DNA of 64,000 bases, from positions 1,178,001 to 1,242,000 of the forward strand of contig NZ_CP108549.1 of NCBI RefSeq assembly GCF_036010325.1, in the 5' to 3' direction. The translations under genes and the position numbers were made by a program. This DNA comes from Streptomyces sp. NBC_01210 (GTDB lineage Bacteria; Actinomycetota; Actinomycetes; Streptomycetales; Streptomycetaceae). The notes beneath the pieces are model-generated. The model ran no database searches. It saw only the letters and a list, made by a program, of their open reading frames with translations, and had not been told where the DNA came from. This document shows, piece after piece, positions 53,118 to 61,849 of this stretch (position 1 is the stretch's first letter; each line of letters opens with the position of its first letter).

Positions 53118-53394
53118 CTGAACTCCTGACAGGTAGGGAGGGAAATATCGGTGAGCGCTTGTGCTCGTCGGCCGCCTGCAGCCGCTGGAGGTCGGCGCCG
53201 GCGCAGAATCCGCGTCCCGTGCCGGTGACTTCGACGGCGCGTACGTCCGGGTCGTCCTCGGCGGCGTCGAGCAGTGTGAAGTAGCGGTTTTCGAGCTCGT
53301 CGGTCCAGGCGTTCAGCTTGGCGTGCCGGTTCGTGAGCACCAGCACGGGCCCGCGGTGTTCGGCGAGGACGAGTTCGTCGGGCGCGCCGGTCAT
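53104..53394 (-). pseudogene. Enoyl-CoA hydratase, C-terminally truncated
   Basis: ATG at 53394 overlaps the SDR stop (ATGA) and gives MTGAPDELVLAEHRGPVLVL, later [20 protein letters not shown]. The oxyanion-hole motif GxGxxFCAGAD is present, but the frame then meets a stop after 96 residues, far short of the 260 or so of a full crotonase, and overlaps the acyl-CoA dehydrogenase start by 14 bases. The C-terminal two thirds were deleted. A protein could be made but would lack the second catalytic Glu and trimer contacts. Confidence 0.75.
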
Positions 53395-54207
53395 GACTGC
53401 GCCAGCAAGGAGTTCTGGTAGCGGCGCATCCCGCGCAGCCACCGGTCGTAGTCCGAGCCCTTGTGCCGGTACATGTCCAGAACCTCTTCGTGCGGCAGGA
53501 TCAGGAAGCGCTCGTCCGCGATCGCGGCCAGGACTGCGTTGGCGACCTCGGCCGGCTCGAGGACGTCACCCGCGGACGTGACGGCCTGCGTGGCGGCTCT
53601 CCCCAGGGCGTCCCCGGAGTCCTTCCCGAGGGACAGCATGTTGGTGTTCACCCCCATCGGGCACAGACAGCTGACATGGACCCCGCGATCGCCATAGGTG
53701 ACACTCAGCCATTCGGCGAAGCCGACGGCCGCGTGCTTGGTGACGGCGTACGTGGCGGAGCCGATCTGGGTGAGCAGCCGGCCGCCGAGGCGGTGCTGAC
53801 GAAGTAGCCCTCGCCGCGCTCGAGCCACCGCGGCACCAGCAGCGTCGCCGCACGGATGTGGGCGCGCAGGTTCACGTCGATCGAGAGGTCCCAGTCCTGC
53901 TCATTCGCATCCAGGCCGGGTGCCCCGGCGATGCCCGCGTTCGCGAAGTAGAGGTCGACCGGACCGAACGCGCTTTCCGCCAGAGCGATCAACTGCTCGA
54001 TCTGGGGGGTGTCCGACACGTCCGCGCCCACGCTCACGGTGCTTCCCGGATGGTCGGCGTTGACTGACGCCGATACCGCCCGCGCGGTGTCCGCGTCAAG
54101 GTCAGCGCGACGACCCGGGCACCCTCGCGAGCGAGCCGTGCGACCAGAGCGCCGCCGATGCCGCCTCCGCCACCGGTGACGATGGCAACTCTTTGTGCAA
54201 CGTTCAC
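53391..54207 (-). pseudogene. SDR oxidoreductase with two frameshifts
   Basis: GTG at 54207 (GGAGAGG six bases upstream) opens VNVAQRVAIVTGGGGGIGGA. Near 54110 the frame shifts by loss of one base; the next frame reads DLDADTARAVSASVNADHPG, then FGPVDLYFANAGIAGAPGLD. Near 53785 a second shift leads to SATYAVTKHAAVGFAEWLSV and the C-terminus ending at 53391. All catalytic parts are recognisable (TGxxxGIG, NAG, YxxxK), so these are recent lesions or sequencing errors. First gene of the acyl-CoA operon, behind a promoter with the shared operator at 54291-54312. Confidence 0.8.
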
Positions 54208-54283
54208 AGCGAACCTCTCCATGGCGGGGCGTGCGGTGCCGGGCCACGACCCCCGAGATGAGGCGACCGTGGTCTCCGTCCTC

Positions 54284-54312
54284 TGCATAATTGAATCCGA
54301 CGTCAAGTTCAA
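54284..54312 (-). promoter_or_regulatory. Promoter with embedded 22-bp operator, acyl-CoA operon
   Basis: Minus strand: -35 TTGAAC (54312-54307), 17-base spacer, -10 TATGCA (54289-54284). The 22-bp repeat at 54291-54312 has arms TTGAATCCG and CAAGTTCAA around ACGT and covers the -35 and spacer. The same arrangement is found at the thiolase gene (57578-57606). Confidence 0.75.
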
Positions 54313-54680
54313 CTATTGGGAGCGCATCACCACGCGGAGCAGGCCGCCCCGCCCCACTGGACTGCGGACAAAGAATTCAAGGCAGGCATCGCTGCCTTTC
54401 GCCTGTCCCAGGGGTACGAGCAGCTCACCGAGCACGGCCCGGCCCGGCGGCCGTGCCGTCGCAACGGCTGACGCTCGACGGCTGCGCAGCCTCGACGACG
54501 GCTACGGCCAGGTGCCGTTCCCCGCCCCTGACCTGTCGGCTTACCCATCCGCGTGGTGAGTGAGGTGGCCTGAGCGTGACGCTCACGCAACCTGATCCCT
54601 CACCGCTGCGGGCGCCGGAGTCCAGGATCGTCGAACGGTCGTGGACAGCGGGCTCCGCCCCGGCCGGCGCTACTGCCGGA

Positions 54681-55373
54681 TCAGCGGTGGCCGGGGAACC
54701 GCAGGGCGTTCGCCCAGAGCCGGGTGACCGTGGAGACGAGCTCCTCGAAGTCCGCCGGGGTACCTTCCTCTTGCCCTTCGCCGCGCACGAAGGCGCTGTA
54801 GGCCATGACGCTGACCATGCCCGACAGTGCACGGGAGGCCATCATCGGATCGACCTCACGGTCTGCGACACCCCGCGCCTGCAGGTCGGCGATGCCACGG
54901 GCGTTGCGGTGGATGAACGCATCCGCGCGCCGGCTTCGGAACTCACGGAACTCCGGCTCCACTTGTGCGACCTGCTCAAGCAGCGCCATCAGCTTCGCGT
55001 TCCGTTTATACGCCTCGAGATACGCGCGATTGCTCGCCTCGAGTACCGCATACGGATCGTCGGTACCCTGCACCCGGCCCATGCCGGGGTGCATCATGTC
55101 CTCCTGCGCCTCCAGCAGGACGGCGGCAAGCACCTCTTCCTTGTTGGCGAAGTAGGTGTAGAAGGATCCCGCCGCGCATTGGGCCTCTTTGGCGATGTCG
55201 GCCAGGCGGGTGTCGAGGTAGCCGTCCCGCTCGAACACCTTCCGCGCGGCCTTCACCAAAGCGGCGCGTGTCCGCGCTCCGCGCTTTGTCGTCGGCAGCT
55301 CGCGAAGTGACGAGAGGGGCGCCATCGGCGGTGCCTTCTCGCTGTAATTCTCCTCGGGCGCAGTGGTGTCCAT
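54681..55373 (-). CDS. TetR family regulator of the acyl-CoA genes
   Basis: Regulator of 230 residues. Helix-turn-helix: RTRAALVKAARKVFERDGYL, then DIAKEAQCAAGSFYTYFANK (about residues 35-80); the C-terminal domain resembles TetR proteins of acyl-CoA catabolism. The ATG at 55373 is taken because a -10 box (TACCCT) ends exactly seven bases before it, giving a leaderless message; an ATG at 55409 would add 12 residues. A degenerate copy of the 22-bp operator (17 of 22 positions) lies in that promoter. It stands between the two operons that carry the full operator, so it is the obvious candidate repressor. Confidence 0.88.
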   Translation of the reverse strand: MDTTAPEENYSEKAPPMAPLSSLRELPTTKRGARTRAALVKAARKVFERDGYLDTRLADIAKEAQCAAGSFYTYFANKEEVLAAVLLEAQEDMMHPGMGRVQGTDDPYAVLEASNRAYLEAYKRNAKLMALLEQVAQVEPEFREFRSRRADAFIHRNARGIADLQARGVADREVDPMMASRALSGMVSVMAYSAFVRGEGQEEGTPADFEELVSTVTRLWANALRFPGHR

Positions 55374-55380
55374 CGCCAAA

Positions 55381-55408
55381 AGGGTACTTGAATCCGACGC
55401 CAGAGTCA
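55381..55408 (-). promoter_or_regulatory. Leaderless promoter of the TetR gene with operator half-site
   Basis: Minus strand: TGACTC (55408-55403), 16-base spacer, TACCCT (55386-55381), then seven bases to the ATG at 55373. The spacer contains the conserved half of the shared operator (plus strand TTGAATCCGACG, 55388-55399). Confidence 0.5.
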
Positions 55409-55561
55409 TGAATTGGCCAGGTACGCGCGACGCTCCATGAGCCCCGCACTGGGCGGGCGCGAGTACCGCCGCTCGGCCCGCGGGCGGTGTCGATCCCGGG
55501 TATGACCGGTCCCCCGCGACCGGTCCCCCGTCGATCGACCTCCCGTAGTTCGATCGATCGG

Positions 55562-56209
55562 TCAGGTGGTGATCCTGAAGCGTTCGGCGAGTTGGCGGCG
55601 GGTGTCGGCGGCGCCGGTGTGAAGCACACCCCCGATTCCGATCCGCGCCGCTCCGTCGAGGTTCTGCCGCAGATCGTCGATCATGACTGCCTCCTCGGGG
55701 GAGACGCCGAGTCGTTCACATGCGATCGCGTAAATCCGCCGGGAAGGCTTGCGGATCCCGACCTCGGCGGAGATGACGACCGCGTCGGCCACAGCGGCGA
55801 GGTCGACGCCATCGTAGGTTCCGGTCCCGAAAGAATTGGATACCAGCGCAACGGGATACCCGGCGGCGCGAAGATCACCGAGCAGGGCGAGCATGTCCTG
55901 GTCGATCGACATTCCGGCTTGCATCCGGGCCGTGAGCCCCTCGGCGGGCACGTCGGCGCCGTGGGCACGGAGACGTTCGGCGAATCCTCGCTCAAAGGCT
56001 TCGGCGTCGATACGGCCGCACTCGTGGTCTGCCAGGAGGGCTCGTGATGGCTGGTCCCGGCTGAGGAGGTCCAGCGGCAGGCGCGGGTCGCCACCGAGTG
56101 AGGCGCCGAAGTCGGTGAACGCCCGCAACACACTGGAGGTGATGACCCCGCCGAAGTCCACGAGGACGGCGGTTCGGGCCTTTTCCACCACGCTCGACAC
56201 AGTATCCAC
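55562..56209 (-). CDS. HAD-IA family hydrolase
   Basis: HAD phosphatase-like protein of about 215 residues. Motif I reads LVDFGGVITSS, where the second Asp is replaced by Gly as in the epoxide-hydrolase N-terminal/ACAD10-type HAD group; motif II is VALVSNSFG, Lys in GIRKPSRRIYAIA and motif IV MIDDLRQNLDGAARIG. Such HAD domains accompany ACAD10/APH proteins, which fits the neighbours. Start is uncertain: GTG codons at 56209, 56200 and 56191 are all in frame and GAGAGG lies close to the first. Same strand as the thiolase upstream. Confidence 0.83.
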   Translation of the reverse strand: MDTVSSVVEKARTAVLVDFGGVITSSVLRAFTDFGASLGGDPRLPLDLLSRDQPSRALLADHECGRIDAEAFERGFAERLRAHGADVPAEGLTARMQAGMSIDQDMLALLGDLRAAGYPVALVSNSFGTGTYDGVDLAAVADAVVISAEVGIRKPSRRIYAIACERLGVSPEEAVMIDDLRQNLDGAARIGIGGVLHTGAADTRRQLAERFRITT

Positions 56210-56305
56210 ACCCTCTCGCGGCCGGCTTCCACCGGCCGATGCGACCGCGACCGGCTTCCCACCGGCCGTTGCGAGGCAGCCACGGTCCGCCGATTCTCAT
56301 GAGAA

Positions 56306-57505
56306 CTAAGCGACCTCGAACAGCCCGGCTGCGCCCATTCCGCCGCCGACACACATCGAGATCACTACATATCGGACGCCACGGCGCTTGCCCTCGATCA
56401 GGGCGTGCCCCACCAGGCGGGCACCGGTCATTCCGTACGGATGGCCGACCGATATTCCGCCGCCATTGACGTTGAACCGCTCCGGGTCGATGTTCAGTTC
56501 GTCACGGCAGTACAGCGCTTGGGAAGCGAACGCCTCGTTGAGTTCCCACAGACCGATGTCGTCGATGGTGAGGTCGTGCTGCTTCAGCAGTTTCGGAATG
56601 GCGAACACAGGACCGATCCCCATCTCGTCCGGCCCGCAACCGGCAACGGTCATACCCCGGTATACGCCCAGCGGCTCCAGTCCGCGGCGCTCGGCTTCCT
56701 TCGACTCCATCAACACCGACGCCGAAGCCCCGTCCGACAATTGCGAGGAGTTGCCCGCCGTCACGCTGGAATGCGCGGCCACCCGACCGTCCGGCAGCAC
56801 GGGCGCCAACCCGGCCAGGCCCTCGAGTGTGGTCGACGCGCGGTTGCCCTCGTCCCGGGTCAGGGTCACGGCCTCGTCCCGCACCTCCCCGGACTGCTTG
56901 TCCAGGACCTTCTTGACGCTGTCGAGCGCGACGATCTCCTGGTCGAACCGCCCGGCCTCTTGTGCCGCCGCAGTGCGCTGCTGCGACACCAGCGCAAACT
57001 CGTCCTGTTGTTCCCGGCTCACGCCGTAGCGTTCGGCGACGATCTCCGCCGTCTGCAACATCGGCATGTAGGCACTCGGCTTGTGCTCGACCAGCCAGGG
57101 ATCCGTCATGCGGTGGGTGTTCATGTGCTCGTTCTGCACCAGGGAGATCGACTCGACACCGCCGCCGACAGCGACCTGCATGCCGTCGCCGACGATCTGC
57201 TTGGCGGCCGTCGCAATCGCCATCAGGCCCGACGAGCACTGCCGGTCGATCGTCATGCCCGACACGGAGTCCGGAAGTCCGGCACGGAGAGCGGCCTGGC
57301 GGGCGACGTTGCCACCGGACGACCCCTGCTGCACGGCGCAGCCGAAGATCGCATCCTCGACCTCGCCTCCCTCGAGCCCGGCGCGCTGCACCGCGTGCGA
57401 GAGGGCATGGGCGGCAAGTTCCTGCGCCTGGGTGTCATTGAACGCGCCGCGGTACGCCTTCCCGATCGGCGTCCGTGCCGTCGAAACGATGACTGCTTCC
57501 CTCAT
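56306..57505 (-). CDS. Acetyl-CoA acetyltransferase (thiolase)
   Basis: Thiolase of 399 residues performing the last thiolytic step of beta-oxidation. The nucleophile Cys lies in [15 protein letters not shown] (about residue 90), catalytic His in [20 protein letters not shown] and second Cys in [16 protein letters not shown], all intact. Opens [20 protein letters not shown]. Its promoter (57578-57606) carries the 22-bp operator shared with the acyl-CoA dehydrogenase operon, so both are likely controlled by the TetR protein encoded between them. Confidence 0.95.
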   Translation of the reverse strand: MREAVIVSTARTPIGKAYRGAFNDTQAQELAAHALSHAVQRAGLEGGEVEDAIFGCAVQQGSSGGNVARQAALRAGLPDSVSGMTIDRQCSSGLMAIATAAKQIVGDGMQVAVGGGVESISLVQNEHMNTHRMTDPWLVEHKPSAYMPMLQTAEIVAERYGVSREQQDEFALVSQQRTAAAQEAGRFDQEIVALDSVKKVLDKQSGEVRDEAVTLTRDEGNRASTTLEGLAGLAPVLPDGRVAAHSSVTAGNSSQLSDGASASVLMESKEAERRGLEPLGVYRGMTVAGCGPDEMGIGPVFAIPKLLKQHDLTIDDIGLWELNEAFASQALYCRDELNIDPERFNVNGGGISVGHPYGMTGARLVGHALIEGKRRGVRYVVISMCVGGGMGAAGLFEVA

Positions 57506-57577
57506 GTCGCCTCACTGCTTCCTGTCGGTCCGGTTCGTCCGGGCGGCCGCAGGGTGACGGGAGCCGGCCTCGCGACC

Positions 57578-57606
57578 GTTATAGTTGAATTCGACGTCAA
57601 GTTCAA
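57578..57606 (-). promoter_or_regulatory. Promoter with embedded 22-bp operator, thiolase gene
   Basis: Minus strand: TTGAAC (57606-57601), 17-base spacer, TATAAC (57583-57578), close to consensus. The operator 57585-57606 has arms TTGAATTCG and CAAGTTCAA around ACGT; it matches the site at 54291-54312 at 21 of 22 positions. Distance to the start codon is about 75-80 bp in both cases. Confidence 0.8.
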
Positions 57607-57665
57607 CACCTCTGAGGGAGGGCTGCACGCGGCTGCCGTTGCAGGAACTGCGCGTGTTCTCGACC

Positions 57666-57708
57666 TTGACAATCCCCTTCCACCGCCTATGGTGACCGAC
57701 CAGTCGGT
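57666..57708 (+). promoter_or_regulatory. Promoter and 14-bp operator of the alpha/beta hydrolase gene
   Basis: TTGACA (57666-57671), 16-base spacer, TATGGT (57688-57693), followed at once by the palindrome ACCGAC-CA-GTCGGT (57695-57708), which would cover the transcript start. The palindrome differs from the thiolase operator, so a second TetR-like regulator is likely. Confidence 0.65.
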
Positions 57709-57723
57709 ATGAAGGGGCGGATC

Positions 57724-58605
57724 GTGACCGAACTGAGCATCTCCACCGCTGCGGGCGTGTTCGACGCGACCGTGGCGGGTCCGCCCGAGGGCCGACCGGT
57801 GCTGCTGCTCCACGGCTTCCCGCAGACGCGGCTGGTGTGGCAACGGCAGATCACGGAGTTGGCCGCGCACGGCTACCGGGTGGTGGCACCCGACCAGCGT
57901 GGGTACTCCCCCGGGGCCCGCCCCGAGCGGCCCGCGGACTACCGCATGAACGTCCTGGTCGACGATGTGCTCGCGATCACGGAGGAATTGGGCTGGGGGT
58001 CGTTCGACCTGGTCGGCCATGACTGGGGAGGCGCGGTGGCGTGGTGGACCGCCCATGCCCACCCCGACCGCGTACGTACCCTGACGGTGATCTCGACCCC
58101 GCACCCCGGCGCTCTGGCCACCACCCTGCGTACCGACAAGGACCAGCGCGAACGATCGCAGTACATGATCGCCTGGCGTGAAACGCCCGCGACCGAAGAG
58201 CGCATGCTGGCAGGCGATGCCGAGGCGCTTCGCGCCACTTTCGCCGGAAAGGTCCCGCAGGCCAGTGCTGAGGCCTACGTGCGTCACCTCTCCCAGCCGG
58301 GTGCTCTCACCGCGGCGCTGAACTGGTACCGGGCCGGCCGCCCCGACGGCGCGATCGGCGTCATCGAGGTGCCCACGCTGTACGTCTGGAGCACGCAGGA
58401 CAGCGCGTTCGGCCCGGCGGCCGCGCGGGAGACCGGGCAGTGGGTCAACGGGCCGTACCGGTTCGAGACCCTTCAGGGCGTCAGCCACTGGGTCCCCGAG
58501 GAGGCGCCCGAAACGCTGAGCCGCCAGCTGCTCGAACATCTGGGGGCGCACGGCGAGTCCGGAACCACAGCGAATCCCCCCTCTGTCGACTCTCAGAAGA
58601 GGTGA
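57724..58605 (+). CDS. Alpha/beta hydrolase (epoxide hydrolase/haloalkane dehalogenase-like)
   Basis: Hydrolase of 293 residues. Oxyanion motif LLLHGFPQTRLVW, VVAPDQRGYS, nucleophile Asp in VGHDWGGAVAW and final His in GVSHWVPEEAPE. The nucleophile elbow GHDWGG with Asp is the epoxide-hydrolase/dehalogenase pattern rather than an esterase Ser. Two Tyr for epoxide activation may be among those in the cap (for example YVRHLSQ). GTG at 57724 has AGGGG six bases upstream; ATG at 57709 would add five residues. Divergent from the thiolase gene and followed four bases later by the SCO6745-like gene. Confidence 0.9.
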   Translation: MTELSISTAAGVFDATVAGPPEGRPVLLLHGFPQTRLVWQRQITELAAHGYRVVAPDQRGYSPGARPERPADYRMNVLVDDVLAITEELGWGSFDLVGHDWGGAVAWWTAHAHPDRVRTLTVISTPHPGALATTLRTDKDQRERSQYMIAWRETPATEERMLAGDAEALRATFAGKVPQASAEAYVRHLSQPGALTAALNWYRAGRPDGAIGVIEVPTLYVWSTQDSAFGPAAARETGQWVNGPYRFETLQGVSHWVPEEAPETLSRQLLEHLGAHGESGTTANPPSVDSQKR

Positions 58606-58609
58606 CCCC

Positions 58610-59430
58610 ATGACGACATCGCGAACGGCCTGGCGCCGACTCGAGCCCGTACACGGCATGATCTACTTCGCCCCCGAGGGAAGGCGACGGTACGCGGACC
58701 TCGGACTGAGCGGACGCGCCGGGTACTTCGCCTCCCGGAGCGCCGCCTTCGGCCGAGCATCCGCTGAGCTGGTCATCTCGACCTTCTACAACTTCAACCC
58801 CGGTCTCGTACGGAAAGCGGTCGAGGGGTCTGGGACGCGGTGACGCCGCAGCAGGTGCTGGACGCGCGGCACGCCGCCGCGAGCGAGGCCCTGCGACGGG
58901 CCGGCGTCCACGAACTCCCCGCTTTCGACGAGGTCCTGGCGCTGGCCCGCAGGGCCGCCGACGCGGCCTGCGAACACCCGCAGGGCCGCCCGCTGTTCGC
59001 CGCGCATGCTGCGCTGCCCTGGCCACAGGAACCGGTACTGCAGCTGTGGCACGCTCAGACGCTGCTCCGGGAGTTCCGTGGAGACGGCCATGTCGCGTGC
59101 TTGCTGAGCGAGGGCATGGGGGGTTTGGAGGCCCTGGTTCTGCACGCTGCCACCGGTGAGGTTCCCGTCGACTTCCTCAAGGGAAGCCGCGCGTGGCCCG
59201 AGGAGGAGTGGGCCGACACCGAGGAGCGCCTGCGCACGCGAGGCCTCCTCGACGGCGACTCCCTGAGCCCGGAAGGCGTACGCCTGCGCCGGCACATCGA
59301 GGACCGTACCGACCGCCTGGCCCTTCCCGCCTACGCTGCCCTGGGTGACGCCGACTGCGAACGTCTCGCCGAACTCGCGAGCCCCTTCGGCCGCGCCGTC
59401 GTCGAAGCCGGCCTCCTCAAACTCGGCTGA
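58610..59430 (+). pseudogene. SCO6745 family protein with a single frameshift
   Basis: The first frame, MTTSRTAWRRLEPVHGMIYF to YNFNPGLVRKAVEG, and the second, VTPQQVLDARHAA to the stop at 59430, are consecutive parts of one SCO6745-type (SalK-like) protein of about 272 residues; LFAAHAALPWPQEPVLQLWH and LLREFRGDGHVACLLSEGMG are its best conserved parts. One G is missing from the G-run at about 58823-58826 (four present, five needed to read GVWDAVTP). Coding quality on both sides is high, so this is a very recent mutation or a sequencing error. Probably cotranscribed with the hydrolase upstream. Confidence 0.85.
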
Positions 59431-59762
59431 CCTCCGCCCTTCACACCCCCTCCGCATCGCGCTTGATCTGCTCGAACCGGGCGGCCGTGGCCTCGGAGAG
59501 GGCCTTGGCCGCTCCCGCGGTTCGTCCATGGCCCGCTGGTGCGCTACCGAGGAAACCGGGCCGCACCTGACGGTCCGGGTTGTCGCGGTTGGTGTTCACC
59601 AACCTGCGCCAAGACAACCCCGGCCCTACTCCCCGGCACGGGCATACCGAACAGCTCCGACCACGGGCCCGAGAGGGACGCCATCCTCCTGATGCGACGC
59701 GGACGCGCAGACCGCCCGGGCGTAGGCTTCGCTCAGCATGGACGCGGCGGGGGGCGGAGCAC
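59431..59762. other. Intergenic stretch, possible minus-strand remnant
   Basis: No intact gene. On the minus strand a frame ending at 59441 reads AAKALSEATAARFEQIKRDA-EGV, which has coding character, but I cannot identify it and it has no start. Otherwise nothing recognised. Confidence 0.35.
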
Positions 59763-61841
59763 ATGACGGCTGAGTCAACGTCAACACAGAGGTGGAGGTC
59801 GACCCTCGATTCGGTCGTGGTGTACGCGCAGGGCGCGGTCTGCCGCCGCCTGGCCCGGGGCAGCGTGTCGCCGGACGGCCGGGTGCGGGTGACGGGACTG
59901 CCCCGCTCGCTGGACCCGGGCTCGCTGCGGGCCCGTGTCCTGGGCGCCCCCGGGGTACGCGTCACCGAGGCCCGGGTGGAAGTCGAGGCCGAGCCGCTCG
60001 GCACGGGCACGCCCGACGAGTTGCGGCGCGAGGTCGAGCGGCTGAGCGACGGGTGCGCGGCGGCGCAGGGACGCCGGGACCGACAGCTGAGCCTGATCGA
60101 GGAGGTCAGGGCTCTCCACCCGGTCCCACCTGCCCGCAGGCGCGAGGACCCGCACCGTCGCACCCCGGTCGAGGCGTTGCTGGAGCTCGCCGACTTCGTC
60201 GACCAGCGGCTGACGGGACTGCACAACCGCCTCATCGAGCTGGAGGAGGCGCTGCGCAACGTCGAGCACGAGCTCACCGTCGCCGCCGACAGGCTCGCCC
60301 GCGCCTCCACCGACGTGCCGTCAGCGCACGTGGAGACCACGGTCTGCGCGGTCCTGACCCTCGACGGCACCGGTGACGCGGAGGTGGAGGTGGAGCTGGA
60401 ATACGGTGTGCCGGGCGCCGTCTGGGTGCCGGCCTACCGTCTCACTCACCGTCAGGGCGACGGCAGCGGCCGTCTGGTGCTGCGCGCCTCGGTCGCCCAG
60501 CGGACCGGCGAGGACTGGACCGGCGTGCGCATCGCCCTGGCCACCGCCGATCTTCGGCGCCGCACCGACCTGCCGAGGCTCCGCTCGATCCGGATCGGAC
60601 GCAGTCAGCCCGCCCCCGCGCCTTCTGGCTGGCGCGAGCCCCCGGCCGGGCTCGTCGACCTGTTCTCCGGGTACGACGCGGCAGGCCCTGGCCCAGCCAC
60701 GACCGCCGCACCCGCGGCTGTCGGGGCCGGCTCCGCGCCCGTGGGTGCCGCGGGCGGCTCCGCGTCCGGTCCCGTTCCGCCACCGCCGTCGGCACCGGCG
60801 CCGGCGCCGGCACCGCAGGGCTACGGCGCTCCGCCGGAAGTCTTCGGCGGCGCGATGCCCGCCCTCGCGCAGCCGGCCGGGTCGCGACCGGCTGCGCGCA
60901 GGCCGCGTACCGGCGGCAGGTCCTTCGCGGGTGCCCCCGCCGCCATGGCGCCCGCGGCTCCTGGCCGGGCTGCGCCGCCACCCCCTCCGGCACCGGTAGC
61001 CGGTCCGCCGCAGCCGAGCGGCGCCGAGCTCGACTATGCCGCCCTTGTCCTGTGCGGCCCCGACGAGCAGGGCGGTCGCAGAGGCCGGCTGTTTCCCGAC
61101 TCTCCCATCGACCCGGTGGCGGCCGAGTATCGCCGCCGCGCCGAAGCGGTGGCCGCGCTGCCGTTGCCCGGACAGGCCGTGCGGCCTCGCGAGTCGGCGG
61201 GTTCCTTCGACCACCGCTTCGATGCCACCGCCCGCGCCGACATTCCGTCGGACGGCACCTGGCACTCCGTCACCGTCGGCGAGATCCCGGTCGGCCTGCG
61301 TACCGAGTACCTCTGCGTGCCTTCCGTGGAGCAGACCGTGTACGCGACGTTGGTGCTCTCCAACGCCACCGACCAGGCACTACTGGCCGGCCCGGTGGAG
61401 GTCACCGTCGACGACGACTTCCTGCTGACCGCCGCATTGCCCACGCTCGCCCCCGGCGGTGTCCGCCGCGTGGGGCTCGGGCCGGCCGAGGGCATCCGGG
61501 TCACCCGCCGTACGAACCTGCACGAGTCGACCTCGGGCCTGCGCAACAACACCACCGTGCTCGACCACCGCGTCCACGTGGAGCTGGCCAACCGGCTCGC
61601 GAGACCCGTCACTGTCGAAGTCCGCGAGCGAGTGCCGGTCACCTCCGAACCGGACGTCCGGATCGAGGAACGGGCCGACTGGACGGCACCCGAGGAAGGC
61701 ACGGGGCCCGATCGACACGCGCCGGGCACCCGCGTCTGGCGACTGGACCTGCCCGCAGGCGCCACTGCCGTCCTCGACGGCGGCTACGAGATCCGCATCC
61801 CGACCGGCAAGGCCCTGGTCGGCGGCAACCGCAGGAGCTGA
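59763..61841 (+). CDS. DUF4139/mucoidy inhibitor MuiA family protein
   Basis: Protein of 692 residues. An N-terminal domain with VVVYAQGAVCRRLARGSVSP and GLPRSLDPGSLRARV is followed by a coiled coil (about 75-180), then the DUF4139 beta domain (ELEYGVPGAVWVPAYRLTHR, VAQRTGEDWTGVRIALATAD). A Pro/Ala/Gly-rich insert (about 295-420) splits the domain before it resumes (EIPVGLRTEYLCVPSVEQTV; LRNNTTVLDHRVHVELANRL). Named after Azotobacter MuiA, whose biochemical role is unknown. No signal peptide. The next gene, a shorter paralogue, starts eight bases after its stop. Confidence 0.85.
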   Translation: MTAESTSTQRWRSTLDSVVVYAQGAVCRRLARGSVSPDGRVRVTGLPRSLDPGSLRARVLGAPGVRVTEARVEVEAEPLGTGTPDELRREVERLSDGCAAAQGRRDRQLSLIEEVRALHPVPPARRREDPHRRTPVEALLELADFVDQRLTGLHNRLIELEEALRNVEHELTVAADRLARASTDVPSAHVETTVCAVLTLDGTGDAEVEVELEYGVPGAVWVPAYRLTHRQGDGSGRLVLRASVAQRTGEDWTGVRIALATADLRRRTDLPRLRSIRIGRSQPAPAPSGWREPPAGLVDLFSGYDAAGPGPATTAAPAAVGAGSAPVGAAGGSASGPVPPPPSAPAPAPAPQGYGAPPEVFGGAMPALAQPAGSRPAARRPRTGGRSFAGAPAAMAPAAPGRAAPPPPPAPVAGPPQPSGAELDYAALVLCGPDEQGGRRGRLFPDSPIDPVAAEYRRRAEAVAALPLPGQAVRPRESAGSFDHRFDATARADIPSDGTWHSVTVGEIPVGLRTEYLCVPSVEQTVYATLVLSNATDQALLAGPVEVTVDDDFLLTAALPTLAPGGVRRVGLGPAEGIRVTRRTNLHESTSGLRNNTTVLDHRVHVELANRLARPVTVEVRERVPVTSEPDVRIEERADWTAPEEGTGPDRHAPGTRVWRLDLPAGATAVLDGGYEIRIPTGKALVGGNRRS

Positions 61842-61849
61842 CACACGCC

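Noticed and set aside
54330..54470. Plus-strand frame with HWTADKEFKAGIAAFRLSQG
   Set aside because: Some coding character, yet no start, no recognisable family and a stop soon after; may be a remnant but unsupported.
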